64,000 nucleotides of DNA from Akebia trifoliata (GCA_017979445.1 CM030705.1:9932679-9996678); one strand, 5' to 3'; shown: positions 1 through 10,868, counted from the first letter of the stretch. Translations and numbers: made by a program. Notes: a model not told the origin generated them from the sequence alone.

Positions 1-335
1 TTTAGCACCCTAAAATTAAAAAGATTAAAGATGACTGATTTAGTGAACAAACACCAAGGTATTTTTTCCTAGCATATTGTTGTTGATTATTCAAACGTGT
101 AAACTATTCTCTCAAGTCTTGAATTATACATCATTTAAGTGATTAACATTTTTAACTTAGTAATACCTTCAATTGTATTGCATTTTTCATTCCCAACTTT
201 TTTACGAGAATCGTCACTTGTTTGTTGATGATGAGTTGTCTTTCCAACTATTATACTTAAAATAGACATCCACTGATTTCTTAGTATCAACAATAAACCT
301 ATATATATATATATATACAATTCAAAAGAAAAAAA
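1..335. other. AT-rich intergenic DNA
   Basis: No gene is supported here. The stretch ends in a (TA)n tract near 300-318. A short piece around 215-270 (a GATGAGTTGTC motif followed by a TTATNCTTAAAATA-like stretch) resembles 33580-33625, which also lies just before a (TA)n tract, so both may be remnants of one dispersed repeat. The reverse-strand reading frame at 135-350 is low-complexity and unconvincing. Confidence 0.5.
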
Positions 336-1052
336 ATGAGATGAAAACAAAATCTACATCTCAAATGAAAGCTAATTGGATATGACAATATGATGACAAG
401 TAAAGGTTTAAAGTATGGTATACATCCTTTGGACTGCATTATGTGGGAATTCCGATTGTTCATATAATGGTGGGAAGGAATGTAGTTATTATCTAGGATT
501 CATTAATCCATCTGCATGTTTTAATTACATTTTCATCATTTCTATTCATATCCTACACTTATTCATGGTCTTATTTTACTTAGTACACAAACCAACGTCA
601 AGAACAATTCAAATTCCATCACATCTTCAAGATTTTTCACCTTTACACTTAAGTCATTATTTAAACCTCTATTAGAAATTTGATCAAACACCTATAATGA
701 ATTGATCTTAATCTTAAAAAATAAAAATACTAAAACAAGTTTGTATAAAAAGCATACAAAAAAAAAAAAAAAGAAGCTTAAGATTGTAAATTCTCAGCAT
801 GAATTCATCCAAACACCATTCAATTTGTAATTTTCTCGCTCATTTAAAAACATTAAAAATTAAAATAAGAACTTTAAAAAAAATTTAAACTTTAGTCTTA
901 AATCTTATAACAAACAAAAAGGTTTCTAACTCTAATAATAACATATAAAAAGATTATAAAAGAAAATAAAAAAATTAAACAACTTTTTAACAAGCCCATT
1001 CCCTCAAAAGGATGCTAAGCCTTTTTGAACTTTTGGAATAAAGTATCAAAAT

Positions 1053-1247
1053 TTGAGCCTAGTCACAATAGCTAGTATTTACAAAAATGCCAAAGACAAG
1101 CCACCTTGGAAGACTTGGGTAGTCCCCAACAACCTAGACACTGATATAGACGCTACTGTACAAATTAACAAGGACCCAAAGACCCATGATACGTGGGCAG
1201 TACTCGACAACCAGAGGGTGGAGCCAGTAAGAGACATAATGGGATAA
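1053..1247 (+). other. Short conserved ORF, unrecognised
   Basis: This 64-codon frame has ordinary amino-acid composition (it includes the motif KPPWKTWVVPNN) and ends at a stop after VRDIMG. The SD1 copy at 54350-54586 preserves it with a Lys-to-Met change and extends it upstream to 78 codons starting at ATG. I do not recognise the family. The track start here is not an ATG, so the copy-1 version is probably an exon-like or relic fragment rather than a full gene. Its composition is more protein-like than the surrounding AT-rich DNA, which is the only reason to list it. It could equally be a fragment of an old transposon ORF. Confidence 0.25.
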
Positions 1248-2352
1248 AATCATCCCTATTCAACTTGCTATCTCTACCTTTCCATTTATCTTTATATTCA
1301 CCATAAATCCATAATACTCATTCAACATTATTAAACTTGGTAATGTGATGTACAGGACAATCTCGTTTCCTCTAGTTTCCTCCACATTAGTAAATTACTT
1401 CTTTACACACCAGACTGGGTCGTCTTCCTAATTCATGTTCAACGAAAGAACTGCATAGTTTCATCCTTGGAGGGTACAACTGTTTTGTCTTCCTAAAGCA
1501 GGAGCCACAGAAGGGGCAAGTCATAGGCTTCCAATGTATAATCTTGGTTCCCTATTTTCTCAAATTCCATCTCAATGCACCTCGACGGCGACACTTTGCT
1601 GACGCAGTTACAACCCATTGTCCTAAATTTCTATTGTAATACAACAATTAAAGGCACAAAATATGGTCCACACAGCTTCTATAGATAGCACCCATAGACC
1701 ATTAGATTCAGAAAAGATCCAAAATGGCTCATAGAAGTTAAGAGGGGAACTCCGTGTACAAATGGTATGTGTCTGGTAGCTTATTGAGCCACCCTTCACC
1801 TAAAACTTTTCGAATATTCATAACCTACAGCTACAATTCAAGATTATCTAAAATTCTTCTAAACATCCTTACTGAGAACCATGTCATGGTGAAATTCATT
1901 ACAGTAATTAGCTAATCCCAAGACAATATGCACAAAAAGTAACATTGTTTAAATATACAACACCAAGGCATATAAGGCTACCACTTTGAGACGAGGTACA
2001 AGATTTTAGCTCTAGGGCTTAAGCTTCCTCTGGTTTATAAGAGGCTTACACCTTATACAGATGAAGGTTGCATCTCAATTCTTGGGGTCAAAGGACAGGC
2101 ATAGGTGAGGATTAAAGCCTCGACTCCTCGAGCATATACATGGGCAGTCATATAAATTTTTATTTATATAAGTAGAACATCTTTTATTAATAAAATAAAG
2201 TTCGGCCAGTTGAGTTAACCACCCAAATACAAGAAAAAACATATTACAAAGCTAATCCAAGCGCAAGGAACCCCATCTAAAAACAAATTCCTCAAAAAAG
2301 GTCCCTTTGAAATCCGGATATATTAAAATGAAAAAGAAGGTGGCCAGGGAGT

Positions 2353-3195
2353 CCACTCAACAGAAATACAATATTTACAAGACTAAGCAAGCAACCCAAA
2401 GCTAGAGAATCAGTCTAGCATAAAAAATCCCATCTACAAATTAAATCTTCAAAAAAGATCCCTCTGAACTCTGAGAATAATTTACTCTAAAAGAATAATA
2501 GGCCCATAATTTCCACTCCCATTAACTGTGCAAGTACATATCTTCAATTTTTTTTTTCTAGAAACATGTTAAGGTGTGGATTATCATATTGGTTGTTGTT
2601 AGGTGCTTAGATGTACCATGCTTGTGAGTTGTGATGACAATAGATGCAAATATTTTGATTTAAGTGCCTTCACACTGGACTAAAATTTCAATTTAAAAAC
2701 ATTCCATCACTTTGTAAGTATAAACAACAAAAATCCAATTAGATTTGGTCATACAAATAGGTGTATGAAGAGACCACTCAACAGGAACACAATATTTACA
2801 AGAACAAGCAAGCAACCCAAGGCTAGAGAATCAGTCGAGCATAAAAAATCCCATCTACAAATTAAATCTTCAAAAAAGATCCCTCTGAAATCTAAGAATA
2901 ATTTACTCAAAAAGAATAATAGGCCCATAATTTCCACTCCCATTAACTGTGCAAGTACATATCTTTAATTTTTTTTTTTTCTAGAAACATGTTAAGGTGT
3001 TGGATTATCATATTGGTTGTTGTTAGGTGCTTAGATGTACCATGCTTGTGAGTTGTGATGACAATAGATGCAAATATTATGATTTAAGTGCCTTCACGCT
3101 TGACAAAAATTTTAATTTAAAAACATTCAATCACTCTGTAAGTATAAACAACAAAAATCCAATTATATTTGGTCATTCAAATAGGTGTATGAAGT
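2353..3195 (+). repeat. Tandem duplication, about 421-bp period
   Basis: Two adjacent units start at CCACTCAACAG (2353 and 2774) and run through the same landmarks: a poly-T tract, AAACATGTTAAGG, and AGGTGTATGAAG. They differ by scattered substitutions and small indels. The same duplication exists in SD1 copy 2 (55807 and 56314), so it predates the segmental duplication. Confidence 0.85.
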
Positions 3196-3220
3196 CGATA
3201 AATGTGGGTAGTACAACTTC

Positions 3221-4513
3221 CCTATTTTTAATGGGGATTCTCTTCTTTCTTACACTATTGATTTGATGCAAGTTCCACCAGAGTGGGTTACAATTGGGTT
3301 CTCAGCAGCTACGAGTAAGTTTGCTGAGTGATATATTCTTCGATCATGGGAATTTAATTCGAATTTGGTCGTAAAGGAGACAGAAGGAAATAATGAGAGA
3401 AGGCTTAGATTGGTGGTGGGATCGGTTGTTTCAGTAGCTGATTTGATAGGTGGTGTTGGTATAGCATGGATAATTCTGTCGAGGAGAAGCAAAGCAAGGA
3501 AAGAAAAAGAGAGGGCCAACCTCACATCGACGAATGGTGATTTTGAAAGGGGAGCTGGGCCTAAGAGGTTTTCTTTTAGAGAATTAGCCTTAGCTACCAA
3601 CAAATTTCTCAGATGAACAGAAGTTGGAGGATTTGGAGGCATTTATCATGAGTGATTCAGCCGTAAAGAAAATCTATAGGGGTTCCAAACAGGGGAGAAA
3701 AGAATATGTAACTGAGGAGAAGGTCATTAGTCGGTTGAGCACCGAAATCTTGTGCAACTCATTGGTTGGTGCCATGACAAAGGTGAATTCCTACTTGTCT
3801 ATGAGCTCATGCCCAATGGGAGCCTCGATTCTCATCTCTTTGGAAAGAGGAGTCCTCTCGCTTGGGCTGTAAGATACAAGATAGCACTTGGTTTGGCCTC
3901 CGGATTGCTCTACCTTCACTAAGAATGGGAGCAATGTGTAGTACTCCGTGATATCAAATCGAGCAATGTAATGTTGGATTCAAGTTTCAATGTGAAGCTT
4001 GGTGACTTTGGACTAGCTCGGCTCATGGACCATGAACTAGTACCTCAGACTACCGGCATGGCTGGGACTTTAGGCTACTTGGCCCCGGAATACATTAGCA
4101 CAGGCAAGGCTAGTAAAGAATCCGACTTATTTAGCTTTGGAGTGGTGGCCTTGGAAATTGCTTGTCGGAGAAAATCAGTCAATCCCATGAAAGAGGAATC
4201 TCAAATGGGGTTGGTGGAGTGGGTGTGGGACCTCTATGGGAAGGGAAGCCTTCTAACTGCACTCAATGAACGATTGTTTAAGGAGTTTGATGTGAAGCAA
4301 GTGGAGTGTTTGATGATTGTAGGATTGTGGTGCACGCACCCTGATCACAGTTTGAGGCCTTCTATAAGGCAGGCAATTCATGTTCTTCAATTTGAGGCAA
4401 AGATGCCAAATCTTCCACCAAAGATGCCTGTTCCTTCTTATTACGTCCCTGTTCCAATGGCTAGTTCTAGCGAAGCTTCAATGATAACTTCTAGCCTTGA
4501 AGTGGGTCGTTAA
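3221..4513 (+). pseudogene. LecRK-B pseudogene (lectin C-term, TM, kinase)
   Basis: This is a broken copy of the intact LecRK at 36187-38151. Homology starts abruptly at the lectin segment PIFNGDSLLSY, so the signal peptide and most of the lectin domain are missing. It then runs through the transmembrane segment and the kinase to the native C-terminus ASSSEASMITSSLEVGR. Lesions relative to the intact copy are: an in-frame TGA at 3329-3331 (CGA in the parent); deletions through the P-loop and the following strand around 3613-3665; a 1-bp deletion near 3737 in the RLRHRN segment; and a TAA in LYLH-EW near 3919. From 3971 on, a 180-codon frame is open, with DFG, a variant [12 protein letters not shown] activation loop and the C-lobe. 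Without P-loop, lysine or lectin it should encode no active receptor. It is on the opposite strand to the other LecRK copies. Confidence 0.92.
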
Positions 4514-4696
4514 ATTTGTATACTATGGAAAATATGTATGTATGCATGTTTGTATTGTATTTATGTATGTTTGTGTACATTCATCCATTGGCAATATTTG
4601 GGTCAGTTTTGTGTCTTCTCTTGAAGAACAATATGTATGGGGCAGTGCATCAGAGAAAGACCAATCATCGTTGTCAAAATATAGATATATATATAT
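4514..4696 (+). other. 3' flank of LecRK-B pseudogene
   Basis: This stretch is alternating ATGTATG-rich DNA that matches the 3' flank of the intact LecRK-B gene (36010-36186 read on the minus strand), so it is inherited 3' UTR or downstream sequence. It ends in a (TA)n tract into which a MITE is inserted. Confidence 0.7.
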
Positions 4697-5061
4697 GGGA
4701 AATGTTCAGCAACAAACATTTTGACAAAACATTTTTCAAAACATGGGTTAGAGGTCTTGGAATGGGATGATTTTTGGTGAGGATGATCTCTACGACGAGG
4801 AGATCATCATCACCAAAAATCAGCCCATTCCAAAACTTCTAACCACATCAAAAATGGTTAACAAAAAATGGATGGTCTACGATTTTTCAACTTGTAAACT
4901 GGGACTAGAAGTTTTGGAATGAGCTGATTTTTGGTGAGGATAATCTCCTCACCGTAGAGATCATCCTCACCAAAAATCAACTCATTCCAAGACCTCTAAC
5001 CCATGTTTTGAAAAATGTTTTGCCAAAATATTTGTCAAAATGTTTGTTACTGAAAGGGACC
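4697..5061 (+). mobile_element. TA-nested double-hairpin MITE, A type
   Basis: The element starts GGGAAATGTTC and ends with the complement of GGTCCCTTTCAG. The outer arms carry CAACAAACATTTTG and CAAAACATTTTTCAAAACATGG. Two internal palindromes built on TTGGAATGGGCTGATTTTTGG flank a central spacer (AAAAATGGTTAACAAAAAATGG). It is flanked on both sides by (TA)n. It has no ORF and must depend on a transposase encoded elsewhere. Confidence 0.8.
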
Positions 5062-5080
5062 TATATATATATATATATAT

Positions 5081-5461
5081 GGGTCCCGTTCGGCACCCTA
5101 AGTTTTACCACACACTTTAACAAACGCGTTTTGTCCTACATGGGTTAGAAGTTTCGGAATGGGCTGATTTTTGGTGAGGATGATCTCTATGGTGAGGAGA
5201 TCGTCCTCACCAAAAATCAGCTCATTCCAAAACTTCTAACCCCATCAAAAATGATTTACAAAAAATGGACGGTCCACGATTTTTCAACTTGTAAACATGG
5301 GGCTAAACATTTCGGAATGGGCTGATTTTTGGGGAGGATGATCTTCTAATCATAGCGATCATCCTCACCAAAAATTAGCCCATTCCAAAACTTCTAACCC
5401 ATGTAGGACAAAAAACGTTTGTTAAAGTGTGTGGTAAAACTTAGGGTGCTGAACATTTCCC
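5081..5461 (-). mobile_element. TA-nested double-hairpin MITE, B type
   Basis: This copy begins GGGTCCCGTTCGGCACCC and ends in the complement of GGGAAATGTTCAGCACCC. Outer arms contain CTAAGTTTTACCACACAC and AACAAACG. It has the same core of two palindromes plus a spacer as the A type, but different outer 50 bp. Its orientation is opposite to both neighbours if the GGGAAATG end is taken as left. Confidence 0.8.
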
Positions 5462-5475
5462 TATATATATATATA

Positions 5476-5853
5476 GGGAAATGTTCAGCAACAAACATTT
5501 TGACAAACATTTTGGCAAAACATTTTTGAAAATATGGGTTACAGGTTTTGGAATGGGCTGATTTTTGGTGAGGATGATCTCTACAGGGAATAGATCATCA
5601 TCACCAAAAATCAGCCCATTCCAAAACTTCTAACCCATCAAAAATGGTTTACAAAAAATGGACGATTCACAATTTTTCAACCTGTTAACATGGGGTTAGA
5701 AGTTTTGGAATGGGCTGATTTTTGATGAGGATGATCTCCTCACCGTAGAGATCATCCTCACCAAAAATCAGCCCATTCCAAAACCTATAACCCATGTTTT
5801 GAAAAATGTTTTGCCAAAATGTTTGTCGAAATGTTTGTTGCTGAAAGGGACCC
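5476..5853 (+). mobile_element. TA-nested double-hairpin MITE, A type
   Basis: This is the third member of the first array. It begins GGGAAATGTTCAGCAAC, ends GTTGCTGAAAGGGACCC, and has (TA)n on both sides. The following (TA)n tract (5854-5879) directly abuts the LTR of element R2. Confidence 0.8.
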
Positions 5854-6299
5854 ATATATATATATATATATATATATATGGGGGGTGTAGACACCCGAAT
5901 TTGAGCGGGCCCTCGACGCCAAAATACCCAAAAACAAAAATAAAAAACCGTATTGGGCCCTCAAAGCCCATACCTTCAAAAGTCTTGTTTTCCTCAAAAT
6001 AAATGGGCCAGTCCTATTCACGTGGCCCATGAATCCCAAAACCATCTATTCCATCCAAGCCCAATCATTCTTATTTAATCCAAGTCCATCCTCATTATCA
6101 TTCAATTCCCTATCCAAGCCCACACCCAAACCCAAACTACTTTATCAAACATTAACCCAACCCAATCTAAACCCAACTCCTAACCTAAGCCCAATTCACT
6201 ACCCAAACCCAATCCAACCTATCAATCTCATCAAACCAATCACCAACTAAATACACAAAATGACACATGTCATCATCTCCTTCCACCTCCCTCATCCAA

Positions 6300-6690
6300 A
6301 AATCAACTCAACCCATAATCCTACCCTAACCTAACCTATTACCCATCCTCTCATCATCATTAACCAACTCCATCACTTCCCTCCAAAAATCAACTCAACC
6401 CATAATCCTACCCTAACCTAACCTATTACCCATCCTCTCATCATCATTAACCAACTCCATCACTTCCCTCCAAAAATCCCATCACTTCCCTCCAAAAATC
6501 AACTCAACCCATAATCCTACCCTAACCTAACCTATTACCCATCCTCTCATCATCATTAACCAACTCCATCACTTCCCTCCAAAAATCAACTCAACCCATA
6601 ACCCTACCCTAACCTAACCTATTCCCCATCCTCTCATCATCAACCACCAACATCATAACCCATAACCCTACCCTAACCTAACCTATTCCC
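6300..6690 (+). repeat. 87-bp tandem repeat in R2 LTR
   Basis: Units start at AATCAACTCAACCC at 6301, 6388, 6497 and 6584. The spacing is 87, 109 (with a 22-bp partial duplication) and 87 bp. Each contains CCCTAACCTAACCTATT, which looks telomere-like but is only part of the longer unit. Confidence 0.85.
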
Positions 6691-7162
6691 CATTCTCTAA
6701 CACTATCAACCACCCACACCTCAACCCATACCTCAACCCATACCTCCCATACTCTTCTCTCTAATCATCTAACCACCATCACCAATCAACCAATCTCATC
6801 ATCTCCCCATTTGCCACATGTCTTCATCCCTTCACCTCTCCCAAAATCCAACCAATCAACCTCTTACACTACACATCATCTCAAATCTAACACCTTACCT
6901 CTTCAACCATCTCTACACTCATTCTCCAAACAACTCTCTTACACCCATCAACCATCACTCATCTCACCCCACCAAACACTCTACCCAAATGGATTTGGGT
7001 AAGATCCAAACCATTTGGGTTAAAACACAACCCATTTCCATCATTACAAAAACACCCTCATTTTCATCTCAAATTTCATACCCATTTCCTCTCAAACCCA
7101 TGCCATTAACCACTATTCTCTTCATTCACCCCATTATACCCTCAAAATACCTCTCCAACCTC

Positions 7163-7170
7163 TATAAAAA
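7163..7170 (+). promoter_or_regulatory. Candidate TATA box, R2 LTR
   Basis: TATAAAAA occurs in a CCTCT context within the LTR, followed by a pyrimidine-rich stretch. The position suits a plant LTR promoter. This is motif evidence only. Confidence 0.45.
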
Positions 7171-7824
7171 CCCCTCCATTCTCCCCTCATTACACCTAAT
7201 GAAAACTTGATAAAAAAAAATCCTCCACAATCAAAACTCTCTACTCTACTCTCAACACCTCACCCTCAACTCAACTCACTCTCCTACAACTTCAAGCAAG
7301 TCCAAGCCAACTCAAAGGAAGGTCAAAGGAAGTCAAGGAAGGGTCAAGGTGGGTTCAACAAAAGGAACACCCCCTCTACATCCCCTCTTCTACTTCCCCT
7401 TTTCCCACACTTTGCACACACCACAATGATTTGAGTCCTTCGAGGGCCCCTTTTTCAATAAGGGTGCCCTCAATGGACTAAATCTATATCAAAGCCCCTC
7501 ACACTTGAGGGCACACCTCAAACCAATTTCGATTTTATTTTCTTTATTTTAAAAATGACCGGATCCGAGGTTACCACCTATGGTGGGTGGAGTAGGATGC
7601 CTAACACCTTCCCTACTCCATAAATGGACCCCCTACCTTGAATCAATGGTTGGACCACGTGCATTATCCTACGAGAGTCATCACATCAAAAATGACTTAA
7701 TTTTCAAAAAACGAGACATCGGGTGACCATTCACACCCAATTCCATACTTGAATGGTGGCGACTCCAAAACACCCCAAAGTGGAGGGAGATTTGAAGAAT
7801 ATTCAAAACCCCGTGTCCACAGCT

Positions 7825-7842
7825 TGGCGACTCCACTGGGGA
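7825..7842 (+). other. Primer binding site of R2
   Basis: TGGCGACTCCACTGGGGA begins three bases after the LTR. It is identical to the R1 site at 16485-16502. It would pair with a tRNA 3' end of the form ...GTCGCCA. A tRNA-Arg primer is what I recall for Ogre elements, but I could not check it here. Confidence 0.75.
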
Positions 7843-8650
7843 ACTACATACTAGTGGGTCCGATCCTCTTCCTTGATTCGGTCATTTCAAAAAAAAAAAA
7901 TGTTTGTTTTCTTTTTGTGTTGTTTCTTTTTGTTTATCTACTAACGCGTTTGCTTTGTTTCTTTTTTTTATTTTCACAAGTTTCACATGGGAATGGTTGT
8001 AATGTTTATTTACATATGCTTCTTTTTTATTTTTATTTTTGGACAAGGGATGTAAGGATGGATACGATTCAAAAAATGCACGCACATGCACATGCGATTC
8101 ACACCCCTATGCATAAGCCACCCCTCCTCCTCTTTAAATTTCTAACCCGGATGCCGGTACTCTCAAGCCCCCGAGATCGCTATTTTGGGTGGCTGGGAGG
8201 AGAACATCCACCCCATTCACCAACCTAAGATGTGTGCACTTTTGTGTCCATCAAGGTTTGAAGAATGGGTAGCCGAAAAACCACCCACAAACCGCATGCA
8301 TCGAAGCGTAATTAATAGACAAAGGACACTAAGGCTTACAAAACTAATTCCGTATCCATCCCATGTTCATATGTGATGTATTTTTTTTTTAAAGCCCACG
8401 AAGGCAAGTTGTATAGATTTTAGGATTTTTTACTTTGTTCTCGTTCATATGTCCCCCTAGGTAAAAGGGGGAAATCTGTTTTTTTTATGCTATCATGTGC
8501 ATCATCAAAAAAAAAAAAAAAAAAAAAGTGACATTTTTTGTGGCCCAAGCCAAAAAACAGAGGCTATGTGCCTCAAAATCCAGAAAAACATGGCCAAAAT
8601 GGGATGAGAATCAAAAACAGAGCAAGGTTGGAAGGCCAGAAAAGGTTCTG

Positions 8651-8925
8651 GTCCGTGCTTGAAGCACGGACTCAAGAAATTTTGTCAAGTCCGTGCTTAG
8701 AACACGGACTGGGCAAATGTTCTTAGGTCCGTACATGAAGCACGGACCAGTGGAAATTTTTTATGTTCTGGTCCGTACTTGAAGCACGGACCAGCCAAAA
8801 AGTGTTAGGTCCGTGCATGAAGAACGGACCCAAAAAAAAAAAAAAAAAAAAAATTGATATTCTGGTCCGTACTTGAAGCACGGACCAGCCAAAAAGTCTT
8901 AGGTCCGTACTTGAAAAACGGACCC
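8651..8925 (+). repeat. Seven hairpin units GTCCGTRCTTGAAGCACGGAC-like
   Basis: Seven copies of a 21-23 bp near-perfect palindrome start near 8651, 8690, 8727, 8770, 8807, 8864 and 8902. Arms are GGTCCGTGCTT and AAGCACGGACC. Spacing is 36-57 bp with poly-A inserts. In transcribed R2 leader RNA each copy could form a short stem-loop. No function is known to me. Confidence 0.8.
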
Positions 8926-9184
8926 CAAAAAAAAAAAAAAAAAAAAAATTTTTTTTTTTTTTTGCTAATTTCGTTCCTTACGTCAGTCTTAACAACTTTT
9001 CTTCTTGAAGTTTTTTTAGTTTTGAGTTTTAAAGCTTGAAAATGATCAAATGATTCACTTTATTAGAAAACTCAGGGCCTACCACTTGTAATCGATCCCG
9101 CTCCAAACGAATTTTGCCCAACGCGGCTAACTATTGATCTCGGTCATAATCAAACTTGTCCTTCATCGAGTATACACTTCAAAA

Positions 9185-10475
9185 TGGGTTCATGACCCAG
9201 ATCCGTTTCCAACTGGGTCCACGACCCGGATCCAATCCAACTGGGTCCACAACCCAGATCCATGTCCAACTGGGTCCACGACCCTGATCCAATCAAACTG
9301 GGTCCACGACCTAAATCCAACCAAACTGGGTCCACGACCCAGATCCGTATCAAACTGGGTCCACAACCCAGATCCATTTCAAACTGGGTCCACGACCCAA
9401 ATCCGCATCAAACCGGGTCCCCGACCTCGATCCATTTCCTACTGGGTTCTCGACCCAGATCCAACCTAACTGGGTCCACGACCCAGATCCGTTTCCAACT
9501 GGGTCCACGACCCAGATCCAATCCAACTGGGTCCACAACCCAGATCCATGTCCAACTGGGTCCACGACCCTGATCCAATCAAACTGGGTCCACGACCCAA
9601 ATCCAACCAAACTGGGTCCACGACCCAGATCCGTATCAAACTGGGTCCACAACCCAGATCCATTTCAAACTGGGTCCACGACCCAGATCCGCATCAAACC
9701 GGGTCCCCGACCTCGATCCATTTCCTACTGGGTTCTCGACCCAGATCCAACCTAACTGGGTCCACGACCCAGATCCGTTTCCAACTGGGTTCCCAACCTA
9801 GGTCCAACCGAACTGGGTCCACGACCCAGATCCACTTCAACTGGGTCCACGACCCAGATCCAATCAAACTGGGTCCACGACCCAGATCCATTTCCAACTG
9901 GGCCCAAGACCCAGATCCAACCAAACTGGGTCCACGACCCAGATCCACTTCAACTGGGTCCACGACCCAGATCCATGTCAACTGGGCACGACCCAGATCC
10001 AATCAAACTGGGTCCACGACCCAGATCCATTTCAGCTGGGCATGACCCAGATCCACTTCAACTGGGTCCACGACCCAGATCCAATCCAACTGGGTCCACG
10101 ACCCAGATCCATTTCAACTGGGTCTACGACCTAGATCCATATCAAACTAGGTCCACGACCCAGATCCAATCAACTGGGTTCCCGACCCAGATCCATGTCC
10201 AACTGGGTCCACGACCCAGCTCCATTTCAAACTGGGTCCACGACCCAGACCCATTTCAAACTGGTTCCCGACCCAGATCCATGTCAAACTGGGTTTACGA
10301 CCCAGATCCACTCCAACTGGGTCCACGACCCAAACCCATTTTAGCTCCACAACCCAGATCCATATCAACTAGGTCCACGACCCAGATCCAATCAAACTGG
10401 GTCTACGACCCAGATCCACTTCAACTGGGTCCACAACCTAGATCCACAACAAATCAAGTCCACGACCCATAGCGA
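9185..10475 (+). repeat. 28-30 bp GGGTCCACGACCC satellite in R2 leader
   Basis: There are more than 40 monomers of the form ACTGGGTCCACGACCCAGAT plus a variable CC(A/G)NNTCNAA tail. The core GGGTC..GACCC is an inverted repeat, so reading frames stay open on both strands. The first part shows a higher-order period of 286 bp (9203 recurs at 9489), about ten monomers. Long frames here (for example 9548-10045) are repeat artefacts and not genes. Confidence 0.9.
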
Positions 10476-10544
10476 ATCAAGTTCATGATCCATCTACGAT
10501 CTAATAAAGACAACAACCAATCAATCGACTCAAACACATTCAAC

Positions 10545-10626
10545 TTTTTCAAAAAAAAAAAAAAAACAAAAAAAAAAAAAAAAAACAAAAAAAACAAAAA
10601 AAAAACAAAAAAAAACAAAAAAAAGG
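10545..10626 (+). repeat. Low-complexity A-rich tract
   Basis: An AAAAAC-type run of about 80 bp ends the satellite. A reading frame through it is meaningless Lys/Asn sequence. Confidence 0.8.
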
Positions 10627-10649
10627 ATGTTAACAAAGCACCAATTGCA

Positions 10650-10830
10650 GTCCTTGATCAAAGTCGGTGCCTAGAAAGATCTTACCCTGTTGATACGAGG
10701 GGGATAGACTACGTCTATTCAGGGAACAAGGTGATTTAAGAGTGCCATTGTGCGCCGCCTCTTCCTTGGAGATCCGCCTGGCCAACGATGATTTCAGAGA
10801 ACTGAATTGGGGGCTGCCAAAAATACGGGT
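10650..10830 (+). other. Conserved pre-gag block of R2
   Basis: The block has a clear counterpart in R1 at 19195-19385. Shared landmarks are CGGTGCCTA, ACGAGGGGGATAGACTACG, ATTGTGCGCC, CTGGAGATC-like and AGAGAA(G)TGAATTG. It is the only long leader segment common to the two elements, which suggests a selected role such as packaging, dimerisation or splicing. That role is inferred. Confidence 0.7.
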
Positions 10831-10868
10831 TATTCTAACTCAGTTTATCTCAGAAATTTCTTTTCAAA

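Larger units (their letters stand above)
336..3216 (+). repeat. Segmental duplication SD1, copy 1
   Basis: The sequence is colinear with 53680-56752 in the same orientation at high identity by eye. Copy 1 lacks about 76 bp present in copy 2 at 54704-54780 and about 60 bp present at 55153-55213. Both copies carry an internal tandem duplication near the 3' end. Copy 1 ends where the LecRK-B pseudogene begins (about 3221), whereas copy 2 ends in a (TA)n tract beside LecRK-A3. The block is mostly non-coding AT-rich DNA with one short conserved reading frame (1053-1247). Confidence 0.85.
5886..7821 (+). repeat. 5' LTR of element R2
   Basis: The LTR starts TGTAGACACCC and ends CA just before the PBS, giving about 1.94 kb. 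It is strikingly C/A-rich and G-poor on the plus strand for most of its length. A TATA-box candidate TATAAAAA lies at 7163. The downstream part contains GCCTAACACCTTCC (near 7600), also found in the R1 LTRs near 16307 and 27206, so the two elements share U5-like structure. No partner LTR is present in the window. Confidence 0.8.

Noticed and set aside
415..675. 86-codon ORF, duplicated at 53758-54018
   Set aside because: Conserved only because the DNA was duplicated. It has no recognisable domain, and its low-complexity Ile/Phe/His composition fits AT-rich DNA.
6300..6690. CCCTAACCTAACC telomere-like repeats
   Set aside because: The motif is a small part of an 87-bp tandem unit within an LTR and is never a pure CCCTAAA array.
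9134..10472. Several 100-165 codon ORFs on both strands
   Set aside because: They are translations of the GGGTCCACGACCC satellite, whose inverted structure leaves both strands open.
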